Shown: in pieces, positions 25,755 to 35,251 of the stretch | Layout: each line of letters opens with the position of its first letter | How positions within the stretch are numbered: position 1 is the stretch's first letter | Assembly (NCBI RefSeq): GCF_015291645.1 | Contig: NZ_CP030055.1 | Span: forward strand, 3,782,001 to 3,846,000 | Reading direction: 5' to 3' | DNA from: Bradyrhizobium sp. CCBAU 53340 | GTDB lineage: Bacteria; Pseudomonadota; Alphaproteobacteria; Rhizobiales; Xanthobacteraceae | DNA: 64,000 nt | The notes under the pieces: generated by a model | Databases searched by the model: none | Told to the model about the DNA's origin: nothing | Seen by the model: only the letters and a program-made list of their open reading frames with translations | Made by a program: the position numbers and the translations under genes

Positions 25755-26273
25755 ATGTCGAAGACAGTCTGGCCGATCCTGATGGCTGTGCTGGCTGGAT
25801 CGCCGGCGGCGGCGCACGTTTATCTGGAAGGCAAGCAGGCTACGGTCGGCGCATCCTACAAGGCCGTATTCGCGGTGCCGCATGGCTGTTCGGGCTCGCC
25901 GACAGTCAAGATCCGTGTGCAGATCCCTGAAGGCGTCATCGCGGTGAAGCCGATGCCGAAGGCCGGCTGGAACGTCGATGTCGTCGAGGGGCAATATGCC
26001 AGCGCGTACGACTACCACGGTAATAAGCTGTCCTCGGGGGCGAAGGAGGTGGCGTGGTCCGGCGGCAAGCTGCCGGATCACAATTACGATGAGTTTGTCA
26101 TCAGCGCCTTTCTCGCCGACAGCCTGAAGCCGGACACAACTCTGTATTTCCCGGTCGTCCAGGAATGCGAGAAGGGCGTCAGCCGCTGGATCGAAATCCC
26201 GACGGAAGGAGGCGGGCATTCGCATGAAGGCAAGTCGCCGGCGCCTGGCGTGAAGCTGCTGCCCAAACCGTAA
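25755..26273 (+). CDS. YcnI-like DUF1775 protein
   Basis: A 172-residue exported protein with a short signal ending AAA/HVYLEGKQ, leaving His as the first mature residue, as in the copper-binding YcnI family. Family features include KAVFAVPHGCSGSPTVKIRV and PEGVIAVKPMPKAGWNVDV. Unlike Bacillus YcnI it has no C-terminal membrane anchor; it ends in a Pro/Lys-rich tail. The stop overlaps the ATG of the CopC-CopD fusion gene by one base, a coupling also seen in ycnI-ycnJ. Confidence 0.88.
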   Translation: MSKTVWPILMAVLAGSPAAAHVYLEGKQATVGASYKAVFAVPHGCSGSPTVKIRVQIPEGVIAVKPMPKAGWNVDVVEGQYASAYDYHGNKLSSGAKEVAWSGGKLPDHNYDEFVISAFLADSLKPDTTLYFPVVQECEKGVSRWIEIPTEGGGHSHEGKSPAPGVKLLPKP

Positions 26274-27835
26274 TGCGTCTTCTCGCAGCGCTCGCGACAC
26301 TGCTGATGCTCGTCGGTCATTCGACCGGCGCGTCCGCGCATGCGGCGCTGATCTCAGTCGAGCCGGCGAGCGGCAGCATTCTTGCGAGCGCACCAAAGGC
26401 AGTCGAGTTGCGCTTCAACGAGACGGTGACCCCGGGCGCGATCCAGTTGATCGACGGCGCGGGCAGGGCGCGGGCCGATGCGCGTGTCACGACATCGGGC
26501 GAGGGGATCTCGGTGGCGATGCCGGCGGATCTGCCGCAGGGCACCTCAGTCCTGAGCTACCGGGTGATCTCACAGGACGGTCATCCCGTCGTGGGATCCG
26601 TGATCTTCTCGGTGGGCGCGCCGACGGCCACGCAGCCTGCGGCCAATGTAGATGGCCGGTTGAACGCGCTGATCTGGCTGTCGCGGATCGGCCTCTATCT
26701 TGGGCTTTTTGTGGGCGTCGGCGGTGTATTCTTTGGCCGCTGGATTGCGTGGTCGATGACAGGCATGAATGTGCCGCGCGGTGCGCTGCTCATCGGTCTC
26801 CCATGTGCTGTTGTCTCCATCGGCGTGCTGGGTCTTGATCTCCTTGGTTTGCCGCTTGCAGCCCTTGTAACGGCGGCCCCCTGGACAGTCGCATTCGCGA
26901 CCAGCGCGGGGCCCGCCTTGCTCGTTGCCATCGCGGCGATGCTGCTCGCACTGATGGCGCTCGGCCGGGCGTGGTACGCGCGCGCTCTCGCGGCCATCGC
27001 GTTTGCCGGTGTCGGCCTGTCGCTCGCGATGACCGGGCACGCCGCCACCGCGCCGCCTGAGGTGCTGACACGGCCAGCGATCTTCCTTCATGGCCTCGCC
27101 GTCGCTTTCTGGATCGGCGCGCTGGCACCGCTTGCCGCGTTGCTGTCGAAGCCGACACCGGCGGTGCTGCCGCTTTTGAACCGCTTCTCGCGCATTGCCG
27201 TGCCGGTGGTCGCCGTGTTGGCGCTCACCGGCCTCACGGTGGCGATCATCCAGCTCGAAAAGCTGTCGGCGCTCCTCGAGACCGGCTACGGCCTGATCTT
27301 GTCGGTCAAACTGGCGCTGGTCTTGTCCCTTTTGGGCCTTGCCGCCCTCAATCGTTACAGACTGACACCGGCGCTAGCGAAAGATCGCGGGGCCGCGTCC
27401 GCGCTCAAACGTTCAATCCTGCTGGAGTGCGGGGCCGCGCTCGCCATCTTTGCCGTGGTCGCGGGCTGGCGCTTCACGCCGCCGCCGCGGACCATCGTGC
27501 CGGAGACGCCGCTGGCGATCCATATCCACACCGACAAGGCGATGTTCCAGGTGCTGGTGTCCCCGGGCAAGGCCGGTATGGACGATTTCGTGCTCCAGCT
27601 CATGACCGGCGAGGCGACGCCGTTGAAGGCCAAGGAGGCGACACTGACGCTGAGCCTGCCGGAGCGCGGCATTGAGCCGATGGAGCGGAACGCCGAGCTC
27701 GGGCCCGACGGCTATTGGCATGTGCGCAAGGTCGAGCTGCCGTTCGCCGGCCGCTGGCATGTTCGGATCGACGCGCTGGTGACCGATTTCGAGAAGGTCA
27801 CCCTTGAGGACGACCTCGAGGTCGCACCACCTTAA
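26273..27835 (+). CDS. CopC-CopD fusion protein (YcnJ-like copper importer)
   Basis: A 520-residue protein. After a signal peptide ending in ASA/HAALISVEP, residues 24-120 form a CopC domain (VELRFNETVTPGAIQL, VISQDGHPVVGSVIFSVG). Eight membrane segments then form a CopD domain (residues 130-400, with TGHAATAPPE and LHGLAVAFWIGALAPL). A soluble domain of about 110 residues closes the protein (KAGMDDFVLQLM, WHVRIDALVTDFEKV). The layout matches YcnJ. The operon therefore encodes both separate and fused CopC/CopD. After it, a weak stem (GCCGC-GTTA-GCGGC then TTTT, about 27889-27906) may terminate. Confidence 0.9.
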   Translation: MRLLAALATLLMLVGHSTGASAHAALISVEPASGSILASAPKAVELRFNETVTPGAIQLIDGAGRARADARVTTSGEGISVAMPADLPQGTSVLSYRVISQDGHPVVGSVIFSVGAPTATQPAANVDGRLNALIWLSRIGLYLGLFVGVGGVFFGRWIAWSMTGMNVPRGALLIGLPCAVVSIGVLGLDLLGLPLAALVTAAPWTVAFATSAGPALLVAIAAMLLALMALGRAWYARALAAIAFAGVGLSLAMTGHAATAPPEVLTRPAIFLHGLAVAFWIGALAPLAALLSKPTPAVLPLLNRFSRIAVPVVAVLALTGLTVAIIQLEKLSALLETGYGLILSVKLALVLSLLGLAALNRYRLTPALAKDRGAASALKRSILLECGAALAIFAVVAGWRFTPPPRTIVPETPLAIHIHTDKAMFQVLVSPGKAGMDDFVLQLMTGEATPLKAKEATLTLSLPERGIEPMERNAELGPDGYWHVRKVELPFAGRWHVRIDALVTDFEKVTLEDDLEVAPP

Positions 27836-27982
27836 GGCCGGCACGGCTCAAGTCGAACCTGAAGTCGACGGAAAAATGACAGGAATTCCGCCGCGTTAGC
27901 GGCTTTTCCTCATTCCCGGTCTTGTGTTTTCGCTCCCAATCCGGTTTCACTGCAACCCCTCACTGATTCCCAGAGTATTGCC

Positions 27983-29302
27983 ATGCGGTTGTCGCGGTTT
28001 TTTCTGCCCATTCTGAAGGAAAATCCGAAAGAGGCGGAGATCGTCTCGCATCGGCTGATGCTCCGCGCCGGCATGATCCGGCAGGAGGCGGCCGGCATCT
28101 ACGCCTGGCTGCCGCTTGGCTTCCGGGTCCTGAAGAAGATCGAGCAGATCGTGCGCGAGGAGCAGGACCGCTCCGGTGCGCTGGAACTGCTGATGCCGAC
28201 GCTCCAGCTCGCCGACCTCTGGCGCGAGAGCGGGCGCTATGACGCCTATGGCCCGGAGATGCTGCGCATCGCCGACCGCCACAAGCGCGAGCTGCTGTAC
28301 GGACCGACCAACGAGGAAATGATCACCGAGATTTTTCGCGCGTATGTGAAGTCCTACAAGAACCTGCCGCTGAATCTCTATCATATTCAATGGAAATTCC
28401 GCGACGAGCAGCGTCCGCGCTTCGGCGTGATGCGCGGCCGCGAGTTCCTGATGAAGGACGCTTATTCATTCGATCTCAACGAGGCCGCCGCACGCGTTGC
28501 CTACAACAAGATGTTCGTGGCCTATTTGCGCACCTTCGCGCGGATGGGGCTGAAGGCGATCCCGATGCGCGCCGAGACCGGCCCGATCGGCGGCGATCTC
28601 AGCCATGAATTCATCGTGCTGGCCGAGACCGGCGAATCCGGCGTGTTCATCAATCGCGACGTGCTGGACTTGCCGGTGCCGGGCGAGGACGTGGACTACG
28701 ACGGCGATCTGACGCCGATCATCAAGCAATGGACTTCGGTCTATGCCGCCACGGAAGACGTTCATGACGCAGCTCGGTTCGAGCAGGAAGTGCCCGCCGA
28801 CAAGCGCGTGAACACTCGCGGCATCGAAGTTGGCCAGATCTTCTATTTCGGCACGAAGTACTCCGAGCCGATGAAGGCGATGGTGGCGGGCCCTGACGGC
28901 GTCGACGTGCCGATCCACGGCGGATCCTATGGCGTCGGCGTCTCGCGCCTGCTCGGCGCCATCATCGAGGCCTGCCATGACGATGCCGGCATCAAATGGC
29001 CGGAGGCTGTCGCCCCGTTCCGTGTGGCGATCCTCAACCTCAAGCAGGGCGATGCAGCGGTCGATGGGGCCTGCGAGAAGCTCTATGCCGAGCTCACCGC
29101 CAAGGGCGTCGATGTGCTCTACGACGACACCGATCAGCGCGCCGGCGCCAAATTCGCCGCCGCCGACCTGATCGGCATTCCCTGGCAGATCATGATCGGG
29201 CCGAAGGGGCTGGCCGACGGCAAGGTCGAGATCAAGAAGCGCAGCGACGGCTCCCGCGAGACGATGTCGCCCGCGGACGCGGTTGCACGCCTGGTCGGTT
29301 GA
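27983..29302 (+). CDS. proS: Proline-tRNA ligase
   Basis: A 439-residue class II aminoacyl-tRNA synthetase of the short alphaproteobacterial type that lacks the inserted editing domain (the E. coli enzyme has about 570 residues). It starts [20 protein letters not shown]. Motif 2 is in [20 protein letters not shown], and motif 3 is [17 protein letters not shown]. The anticodon-binding domain fills the last 100 residues ([12 protein letters not shown] to the end). It charges tRNA-Pro. Its position before the lol genes is conserved in Bradyrhizobium-like genomes. Confidence 0.95.
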   Translation: MRLSRFFLPILKENPKEAEIVSHRLMLRAGMIRQEAAGIYAWLPLGFRVLKKIEQIVREEQDRSGALELLMPTLQLADLWRESGRYDAYGPEMLRIADRHKRELLYGPTNEEMITEIFRAYVKSYKNLPLNLYHIQWKFRDEQRPRFGVMRGREFLMKDAYSFDLNEAAARVAYNKMFVAYLRTFARMGLKAIPMRAETGPIGGDLSHEFIVLAETGESGVFINRDVLDLPVPGEDVDYDGDLTPIIKQWTSVYAATEDVHDAARFEQEVPADKRVNTRGIEVGQIFYFGTKYSEPMKAMVAGPDGVDVPIHGGSYGVGVSRLLGAIIEACHDDAGIKWPEAVAPFRVAILNLKQGDAAVDGACEKLYAELTAKGVDVLYDDTDQRAGAKFAAADLIGIPWQIMIGPKGLADGKVEIKKRSDGSRETMSPADAVARLVG

Positions 29303-29375
29303 ATATTGTTCATCGCCCGAGATCGCGGCCGCCAATCCGGCCACAATTGACCCCGAATCATGGGATTATCGAGCG

Positions 29376-30656
29376 ATGGATGAAACCATGACCGAAACTG
29401 TTCAAACCGCGCCTTTCGCGCCCTTCGAGTGGATGCTGTCGGCGCGCTATTTGCGGGCGCGCCGCAAGGAGGGATTCATCTCGGTCATTGCCGGGTTCTC
29501 GTTCCTCGGCATCATGCTCGGCGTCGCCACGCTGATCATCGTGATGGCTGTGATGAACGGCTTCCGCAAGGAACTGCTCGACAAGATCCTGGGGCTCAAC
29601 GGCCATATCCTGGTCCAGCCGCTGGAATCGCCGCTGACCGACTGGAAGGACGTCGCCGACCGCATCAGCCAGGTCCAGGGCATCCGGCTGGCTGCCCCCG
29701 TCGTCGACGGCCAGGCGCTGGCGTCCTCGCCCTGGAATGCCTCGGGCGTGCTGGTACGCGGCATCCGTTCCGACGACCTCAACAACCTCACCTCCATCGC
29801 CAAGAACATCAAGCAGGGCTCGCTCGAGGGCTTTGACGACGGGCAGGGCGTTGCGATCGGCCGGCGGCTTGCCGACCAGCTGTCGCTGCACGCCGGCGAC
29901 AGCGTGACCTTGGTGGCGCCGAAGGGCGCGGTCACCCCGATGGGCACGACGCCGCGCATCAAGCCGTACAAGATCGTGGCCGTGTTCGAGATCGGGATGT
30001 CGGAGTACGATCTCGGCTTCGTCTTCATGCCGCTGGCCGAGGCGCAGGCCTATTTCAACCGCAGCAGCGACGTCACCTCGATCGAGGTATTCACCACCAA
30101 CCCCGACAGGATCGACGCCTTCCGCAAGGCCGTGACGGACGCGGCGGGGCGGCCGGTGTTCCTGGTCGACTGGCGCCAGCGCAACTCGACCTTCTTCAAT
30201 GCACTCCAGGTCGAGCGCAACGTGATGTTCCTGATCCTGACCATGATCGTGCTGGTCGCGGCCCTCAACATCGTCTCCGGCCTGATCATGCTGGTGAAGG
30301 ACAAGGGCAGCGACATCGCGATCCTCAGGACCATGGGAGCCTCGCAAGGCTCGATCATGCGGATCTTCCTGATCACCGGCGCCTCGATCGGCGTGGTCGG
30401 CACGCTGGTCGGCTTCTTCGTCGGTCTCGTGATCTGCCTCAACATCGAATCTATCAGGCAATTCCTGTCCTGGCTGACCTCGACCGAGCTGTTCTCGCCG
30501 GAGCTCTATTTCCTGTCGAAGCTGCCCGCCGAGATCGACGTCGGCGAGACCACGGCCGTCGTCATCATGGCGCTGACGCTGTCGTTCCTGGCGACGCTCT
30601 ATCCGTCGTGGCGCGCCGCGCGCCTCGATCCTGTCGAAGCGCTGCGGTACGAGTGA
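29376..30656 (+). CDS. lolC: Lipoprotein-releasing system permease LolC/LolE
   Basis: A 426-residue inner-membrane protein of the LolCE family. The start chosen is ATG 29376 ([14 protein letters not shown]); 29388 is also possible. [20 protein letters not shown] and the first membrane helix ([20 protein letters not shown]) are typical. A periplasmic domain of about 220 residues follows, then the FtsX domain with three helices ([37 protein letters not shown], and the last before [19 protein letters not shown]). With LolD it extracts lipoproteins from the inner membrane. A single LolC/E-type (LolF-like homodimer) permease is likely because no second gene is present. Confidence 0.92.
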   Translation: MDETMTETVQTAPFAPFEWMLSARYLRARRKEGFISVIAGFSFLGIMLGVATLIIVMAVMNGFRKELLDKILGLNGHILVQPLESPLTDWKDVADRISQVQGIRLAAPVVDGQALASSPWNASGVLVRGIRSDDLNNLTSIAKNIKQGSLEGFDDGQGVAIGRRLADQLSLHAGDSVTLVAPKGAVTPMGTTPRIKPYKIVAVFEIGMSEYDLGFVFMPLAEAQAYFNRSSDVTSIEVFTTNPDRIDAFRKAVTDAAGRPVFLVDWRQRNSTFFNALQVERNVMFLILTMIVLVAALNIVSGLIMLVKDKGSDIAILRTMGASQGSIMRIFLITGASIGVVGTLVGFFVGLVICLNIESIRQFLSWLTSTELFSPELYFLSKLPAEIDVGETTAVVIMALTLSFLATLYPSWRAARLDPVEALRYE

Positions 30657-30663
30657 GGGGCTG

Positions 30664-31368
30664 ATGGAGCAGCAGCAGGGGGCTGAGGATGTACCGGTCA
30701 TCTATCTCCACGAGATAAGGCGGCAGTACCTCCAGGGTGAAGCGGCGCTGACGATCCTCGACAACGCCAAGCTGGCGCTGTGGGCGGGCCAGTCGGTCGC
30801 GCTGGTCGCACCATCGGGTTCGGGCAAGTCGACGCTGCTGCACATCGCAGGCCTGCTCGAGGCGCCCGATTCCGGCGAGGTCTATGTCAACGGCGCGCCG
30901 ACCTCGCAGCTGCCCGACATCGAGCGCACCCAGCTTCGCCGCACCGATATCGGCTTCGTCTACCAGTCGCACCGGCTGCTGCCGGAATTCTCGGCGCTGG
31001 AGAACGTGATGATGCCGCAGATGATCCGCGGCCTGAAGAAGTCCGAGAGCGTCAAGCGCGCCAAGGAGATCCTCGGCTATCTCGGCCTCGGCGACCGCAT
31101 CACGCATCGGCCCGCGGAGCTGTCGGGCGGCGAGCAGCAGCGCGTCGCGATCGCGCGTGCGGTCGCCAATGCGCCCCGCGTGCTGCTGGCGGACGAGCCG
31201 ACCGGCAATCTCGATCCGCACACCGCCGACCACGTGTTCCAGGCGCTGATGCAGCTGGTCAAGGCGACCAAGGTCTCGATGCTGATCGCGACCCACAACA
31301 TGGAGCTGGCCGGCCGTATGGACCGGCGGGTGTCGCTGTCGAACGGCCAGGTCGTCGAGCTCGAATAA
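30664..31368 (+). CDS. lolD: Lipoprotein-releasing system ATP-binding protein LolD
   Basis: A 234-residue ABC ATPase. Walker A is [12 protein letters not shown] (about residues 49-60), the signature is [15 protein letters not shown], Walker B is [12 protein letters not shown], and [13 protein letters not shown] carries the switch His. It lies 7 bp after the permease stop. It powers lipoprotein release toward the outer membrane. After the stop comes a copy of the 24-nt 3'-end motif, then a 96-bp palindromic element. Confidence 0.94.
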   Translation: MEQQQGAEDVPVIYLHEIRRQYLQGEAALTILDNAKLALWAGQSVALVAPSGSGKSTLLHIAGLLEAPDSGEVYVNGAPTSQLPDIERTQLRRTDIGFVYQSHRLLPEFSALENVMMPQMIRGLKKSESVKRAKEILGYLGLGDRITHRPAELSGGEQQRVAIARAVANAPRVLLADEPTGNLDPHTADHVFQALMQLVKATKVSMLIATHNMELAGRMDRRVSLSNGQVVELE

Positions 31369-31375
31369 CAAGGCG

Positions 31376-31399
31376 GCGAAAACAACCCCATGCACAGTA
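31376..31399 (+). repeat. 24-nt motif downstream of the lolD stop (copy 2)
   Basis: Identical over 24 nt to the reverse complement of 17848-17871. It begins 8 nt after the lolD stop, in the sense of the gene, just as copy 1 follows the sugar permease stop. Two unrelated genes sharing it suggest a mobile or regulatory 3'-end element. Confidence 0.6.
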
Positions 31400-31474
31400 G
31401 ACGGCCGCGGCCGGGGTGCCGCCAGACGGTCGTTTGACTTCATGGGCAAAATGGTCGCGATTGCGCAACGCCTC

Positions 31475-31570
31475 CGTAGGGTGGGCAAAGCGAAGCGTGC
31501 CCACCTCTGCTAGAGTGACGGATAGACGGTGGGCACAGCGCGCGAAGAGCGCGCCTTTGCCCACCCTACG
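31475..31570. repeat. Large imperfect palindrome (REP-like intergenic element)
   Basis: CGTAGGGTGGGCAAAG (31475-31490) and its exact reverse complement (31555-31570) flank 64 bp that themselves contain GTGCCCACC and GGTGGGCAC pairing inward. The whole would fold into a long stem with side arms. It has the look of short palindromic elements common in Bradyrhizobium intergenic DNA. No protein-coding gene is supported in 31400-31732. Confidence 0.6.
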
Positions 31571-31732
31571 CGGCTGGGACGACCTTAAAGAATTTGGGTT
31601 TGTGACCAAACGCGAAGTCGATGGCAGATTGAGTTGGATTCCTGTCCCCCGCAGCAAGCTCTAAGTCCGCGCTCGGCTCTTGCTTGCTTTTCGTCCAATT
31701 TCGCCTCTCTTGGATCCGAGGGAGGATCTAAC

Positions 31733-32444
31733 ATGGCAGACGACCTGAGGCAGATCAAAGAACGGATCGCTCAATGCAGGCAGCAAAACGCTGCTCTGAT
31801 GAAAGACGTCGATTCGTACCTGCAAGACATTCCGGCGTGAGAGAATACAAACGAGCAGCCGCCGTGGCGCATCATAAAAGTGCGGCTGACGGAACCATCG
31901 CCGATCTCAATCCTTACGCCAACCGGCCAGATCGTCAACGAGTTGCGGTCCTGTTTGGATTCACTGGCGACCCGCCTCGCTCTTAGGAATGGCAAGAGCA
32001 CATCGGGCGTATATTTCCCAATTTCCAAGGACGCCCGCGTCTTTGCTGCCGACGGCCTCCAAAAAATTAAGAAGCTTTCGCCCGCAGATCAGAAGATGAT
32101 CACTGACCTCCAGCCACACGGCGACGCAAATCCGAGACTGTTTGGGTTTCACGACCTTGATCGCAATCGGAAACACGTCGAGCTCGGGGTTCAGGCGGCA
32201 GGTAACTCCGGCTTCGGCTTTGCGCAATGGAAGTGTGCAGATCATGATGGGGCAACCTGCCGGAACGTTGCAGCTAAATGAAGAGAAGGCTGGCATTGCT
32301 TTTGTTCCAAACGGTCCTTGTGAGTTCATGATTTACAATCGGCTCACGTTCAGCACGCCGTCTGAATTGGCCGGACTGCCGGTCAATGAGGGCATCGATT
32401 GGTTCGCCGGAGAAGTCGAACGGATCGTGACGCTCTTTGACTAG
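31733..32444 (+). pseudogene. Broken hypothetical gene: in-frame TGA plus a frameshift
   Basis: The ATG at 31733 has a strong ribosome-binding site (GGGAGG, 8 bp). The frame gives MADDLRQIKERIAQCRQQNA... up to a TGA at 31838-31840, then continues in the same frame with ENTNEQPPWRIIKVRLTEPS and on through LRSCLDSLATRLALRNG, VYFPISKDARVFA, LSPADQKMITDLQPHGD and FHDLDRNRKH. The C-terminal part (NEEKAGIAFVPNGPCEFMIY to EVERIVTLFD) lies in the next frame, so a frameshift occurs between about 32170 and 32270. Together they match, from memory, a rhizobial hypothetical family with LRSSLDHLA and HELDRIDKHR blocks. It is most likely inactive, unless the 35-residue N-terminal piece is still made. Confidence 0.65.
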
Positions 32445-32539
32445 GGCTGGGCGCCTAGACAATGCCCGCCTATCTTGCGGTCGGACTAAGGCCTGGTATT
32501 ATCCTAGTACTCCAAGACCCCCATCCACGGAACCACCCC

Positions 32540-33313
32540 ATGGCCGATCCCCGCCGCGTCGAATTCGGCGACTTCCTCCGCTCACGCCGCGAGAAGCTAT
32601 CGCCGAAGACCGTCGGTCTTCCCGCGGGACAAAGGCGGCGCACCGCGGGGCTGCGCCGCGAGGAGGTCGCCCAGCTCGCCGGCATCGGGGTCGACTGGTA
32701 CATCCGGCTCGAGCAGGGGCGCACCGTCAGCCCGTCGGTCACGACCGTCGATGCGCTGGCGCGCGCGCTGCGGCTGAGCAAGACCGAGCATGCGCACCTC
32801 AAGGATCTTGCGCGCGACGGCGCGAGGGGTGCGTTCAGCCGCGAGGTGGTGCCGCCAGCCATTCAGCGCCTGGTCGAGAGCCTGCCGCACCCCGCCTACA
32901 TCACCGGGCGGCGCTGGGACGTGCTGGCCTGGAACGCAGCCGCCGAGGAGGTCTTCGCGTTCGGCCGCTTGCCGGAAGAGGATCGCAACACGCTGCTGTT
33001 GATGATGACCAACAAGAAGACGCGGAAATCCTACGGTGCGGGCTGGGCCGACGTCGCCAAGCGCATGGTCGCGATGTTCCGCGCCACCCACGACGTCTGG
33101 GCCGGCGATCCCGCCTTTGCCGAATTGCTGGCGCGCTTGCGCGAGGGCAGTCCCGAATTCGTCAAATGGTGGGGCGCGCACGAGGTGCACGGCACCTTGT
33201 CGGGCCGCAAGACCATGACCCATCCGACCAAGGGCGTGCTGCATTTCGAGCACGTCAGTTTTCAGGCCAACGACGATCCCGCGCTGAAGCTCGTGATCTA
33301 TACGCCGGTGTGA
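32540..33313 (+). CDS. XRE-family regulator with MmyB-like ligand-binding domain
   Basis: A 257-residue regulator. The start MADPRRVEFGDFLRSRREKL is the family standard. The helix-turn-helix lies at about residues 40-75 (RRTAGLRREEVAQLAGIGVD, then WYIRLEQGRTVSPS). The C-terminal domain (residues 110-257) is MmyB-like (PF17765), with PAYITGRRWDVLAWNAAAEE and the ending DDPALKLVIYTPV. Such proteins probably sense fatty acids or small hydrophobic molecules. No obvious target lies next to it. A remnant of a similar 3' end is found at 38911-38949. Confidence 0.88.
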   Translation: MADPRRVEFGDFLRSRREKLSPKTVGLPAGQRRRTAGLRREEVAQLAGIGVDWYIRLEQGRTVSPSVTTVDALARALRLSKTEHAHLKDLARDGARGAFSREVVPPAIQRLVESLPHPAYITGRRWDVLAWNAAAEEVFAFGRLPEEDRNTLLLMMTNKKTRKSYGAGWADVAKRMVAMFRATHDVWAGDPAFAELLARLREGSPEFVKWWGAHEVHGTLSGRKTMTHPTKGVLHFEHVSFQANDDPALKLVIYTPV

Positions 33314-33334
33314 GTACGACATCTAGCGCCGAAC

Positions 33335-34126
33335 TCATTCTCCGAAGTCTTGTCGGCCGGAGAGCGCTTCCTTGCAGCGTGCCGCGAACGCCATCAGGTA
33401 GCCGCCAATCTCTTTGGCGAGATCGTCGCCGGGCTCGATGTCCTGCAGGCTCATGTTGATGGCATAGACCGGCAGACCCTCGACCACGATCGGCGTGGCG
33501 ACGGCGAGCACGCCTGGCTGCCAGGAGGCGGCGCAATAGCCGTCGCGTCTGACGGCGCGAATTGATTTCTGGACATCGGCGACCAGCGCCTTGGTGGCGG
33601 CGGCACTGCGTCGCCTGAACTGCCCGATCAGCCTGTCGCGTTCGCCGTCCGGAATCCCTGCGAGATAGGCGCGGCCCAGCGAGGTTAGCTCCATCGGGAC
33701 CTGTTGGCCCGCAACAATGCTGCGCAACGTCGGGCGTGGATTGTAGCGAATGGACTCCAGGTAGACCATCATCGCGCGGTCGGCGGTTGCGAGACCAACG
33801 TTGAGCTTGCGCCGCGTCGATTCAGCCCGCATCAATGGACCAAGGACCCTGAGCGCCGGCGAGCCCATGCGAACGGCGTGACCAAGGCTGAGAACCGCCG
33901 CCGCAAGCCGATAACTCCGTTCCGCCCTGATCTCGTCGAGCATGCCGAAGGCGACCAGCGTCTTGGTCAAACGGCTGACGGTGGAGCGGGGCAGTCCGGT
34001 CCGTTCGACGATCTCGCCGTTGCCGAGCGTGTCGACGCCGGGCCGGAAGGCGCGCAGGATTTCAATGCCTCTCTCGAGCGACCTGTTTCCGTTTGCGCCG
34101 CCGGAATACTGCTGTGCCAAGGCCAT
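33335..34126 (-). CDS. IclR family transcriptional regulator
   Basis: A 263-residue regulator. The winged helix lies at about residues 15-75 (RSLERGIEILRAF, then EIVERTGLPRSTVSRLTKTL). The IclR effector domain fills the rest (RPTLRSIVAGQQVPMELTSL, GRAYLAG, RDGYCAASWQPGVLAVATPI, VYAINMS). It is divergent from the catabolic operon beginning at 34456, which is the usual arrangement for an IclR regulator and its target. The effector is probably a metabolite of that pathway. Confidence 0.9.
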   Translation of the reverse strand: MALAQQYSGGANGNRSLERGIEILRAFRPGVDTLGNGEIVERTGLPRSTVSRLTKTLVAFGMLDEIRAERSYRLAAAVLSLGHAVRMGSPALRVLGPLMRAESTRRKLNVGLATADRAMMVYLESIRYNPRPTLRSIVAGQQVPMELTSLGRAYLAGIPDGERDRLIGQFRRRSAAATKALVADVQKSIRAVRRDGYCAASWQPGVLAVATPIVVEGLPVYAINMSLQDIEPGDDLAKEIGGYLMAFAARCKEALSGRQDFGE

Positions 34127-34144
34127 CTCAGCTCCTCAACCGAA

Positions 34145-34159
34145 TTCCATTTAGTGGAA
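34145..34159. promoter_or_regulatory. Candidate IclR operator upstream of the divergent catabolic operon
   Basis: TTCCA-TTTAG-TGGAA is a perfect 5-bp inverted repeat with a 5-bp spacer, lying 18 bp upstream of the iclR-type gene start. IclR-family proteins bind short palindromes of this kind. The rest of the 329-bp divergent region (34127-34455) shows no gene that I can support; it must carry the two promoters. Confidence 0.45.
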
Positions 34160-34455
34160 ATGACCGATAGTCGCTTTTATGGCGGTCCGATATAGACGCA
34201 AGCAATAAATCAAAACCAAATCCCGTCGGGAGTACGAAACGCAATGTCCAGAGATCCCCTTTAGGTAACCCGTCCGGCGCGATCCGCTCCGCGGCTTCGA
34301 CCCGCCGGACTGCGGTCTGGAACGAAACGTCGCTTATCCCTCAAGGCGCATGCGCGGCGAGACCCCCGGGTCGGCATCTGCCGACGCGGCCGAAGTGATG
34401 CGCCCATCCGAGATGAACGTCGGCGTTCGGCGCAAAACCGCAACAAGGCTTGTAC

Positions 34456-35247
34456 ATGACCAACCAACTCATCGAATTCTCCGTTGAATCCGGCGTTGCG
34501 ACTATCGTCCTGGACAGGCCCGAGCGCCGCAATGCCATGAGCGACGAGATGCGCTCCGAATTCGTCGATGCGCTGCACAGCGTTGCGGGCGATAGGGCGA
34601 TCAGGGCCCTGGTCCTGACCGGACGCGGCAGCGCGTTTTGTGCTGGCGGTGACATCAGCGGGATGAGGCGGCGCCTGGACGCACCGCAAGGGGAGGTCGC
34701 GTTCAACGGTTGGAGCAGGCAACAAGGCGTGCATCGCGCGCAAACTTTGCTGCTCAACCTTCCTAAGCCAACCATCGCGGCGGTGAACGGAGCCGCGGCT
34801 GGCCTCGGCGCCGATACAGCGCTCGCGTGCGATTTCCTGATCGGCTCCGAGCGCTCGAAATTCACCTGGTCCTACGTCAAGCGTGGATTGATCCCGGACG
34901 GCGGCGGTCTCTACTTTCTGCCGCGGAGGGTCGGTCTTGCCAAGGCGAAGGAACTGATCTTCACGGGGCGTATGGTCGAAGCCGAGGAGGCGCTTGCGCT
35001 CGGCATTCTCGATCGCAGGGTGGCTGCCGGCGAGTTGCTTCCGGCTGCACAAGCCTGGGCCGCGGAGCTCGCACGAGCTTCGCCGACGGCGCTGGCGCTG
35101 GGCAAGGGTATTCTCAACCAGACCTTCGAGCGATCGGCTCACGAAATCTTCGATCTCGGCAGTCAGGCGCAAGCGATCTGCTACACCAGCGCCGAGCACC
35201 GTGATGCGGTGGTGGCATTCCTGTCCAAATCCTCCGTGAAGGAATGA
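34456..35247 (+). CDS. Enoyl-CoA hydratase/isomerase family protein
   Basis: A 263-residue crotonase-fold enzyme. It starts MTNQLIEFSVESGVATIVLD, followed by RPERRNAM. The first oxyanion-hole segment is AFCAGGDISGM, the second is VNGAAAGLGADTALACDF. The C-terminal helices (ALALGKGILNQTFERSAHEI) form the trimer interface. It acts on a CoA thioester, possibly hydration of an unsaturated acyl-CoA; the exact substrate is unknown. It opens an operon with an acyl-CoA ligase, an anion carrier and a DHDPS-like enzyme. Confidence 0.88.
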   Translation: MTNQLIEFSVESGVATIVLDRPERRNAMSDEMRSEFVDALHSVAGDRAIRALVLTGRGSAFCAGGDISGMRRRLDAPQGEVAFNGWSRQQGVHRAQTLLLNLPKPTIAAVNGAAAGLGADTALACDFLIGSERSKFTWSYVKRGLIPDGGGLYFLPRRVGLAKAKELIFTGRMVEAEEALALGILDRRVAAGELLPAAQAWAAELARASPTALALGKGILNQTFERSAHEIFDLGSQAQAICYTSAEHRDAVVAFLSKSSVKE

Positions 35248-35251
35248 CGTC

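Noticed and set aside
34243..34263. Six-codon frame (MSRDPL) with a GGAG upstream in the divergent catabolic region
   Set aside because: It is too short to support as a leader peptide without conservation data, and no attenuator hairpin follows it.
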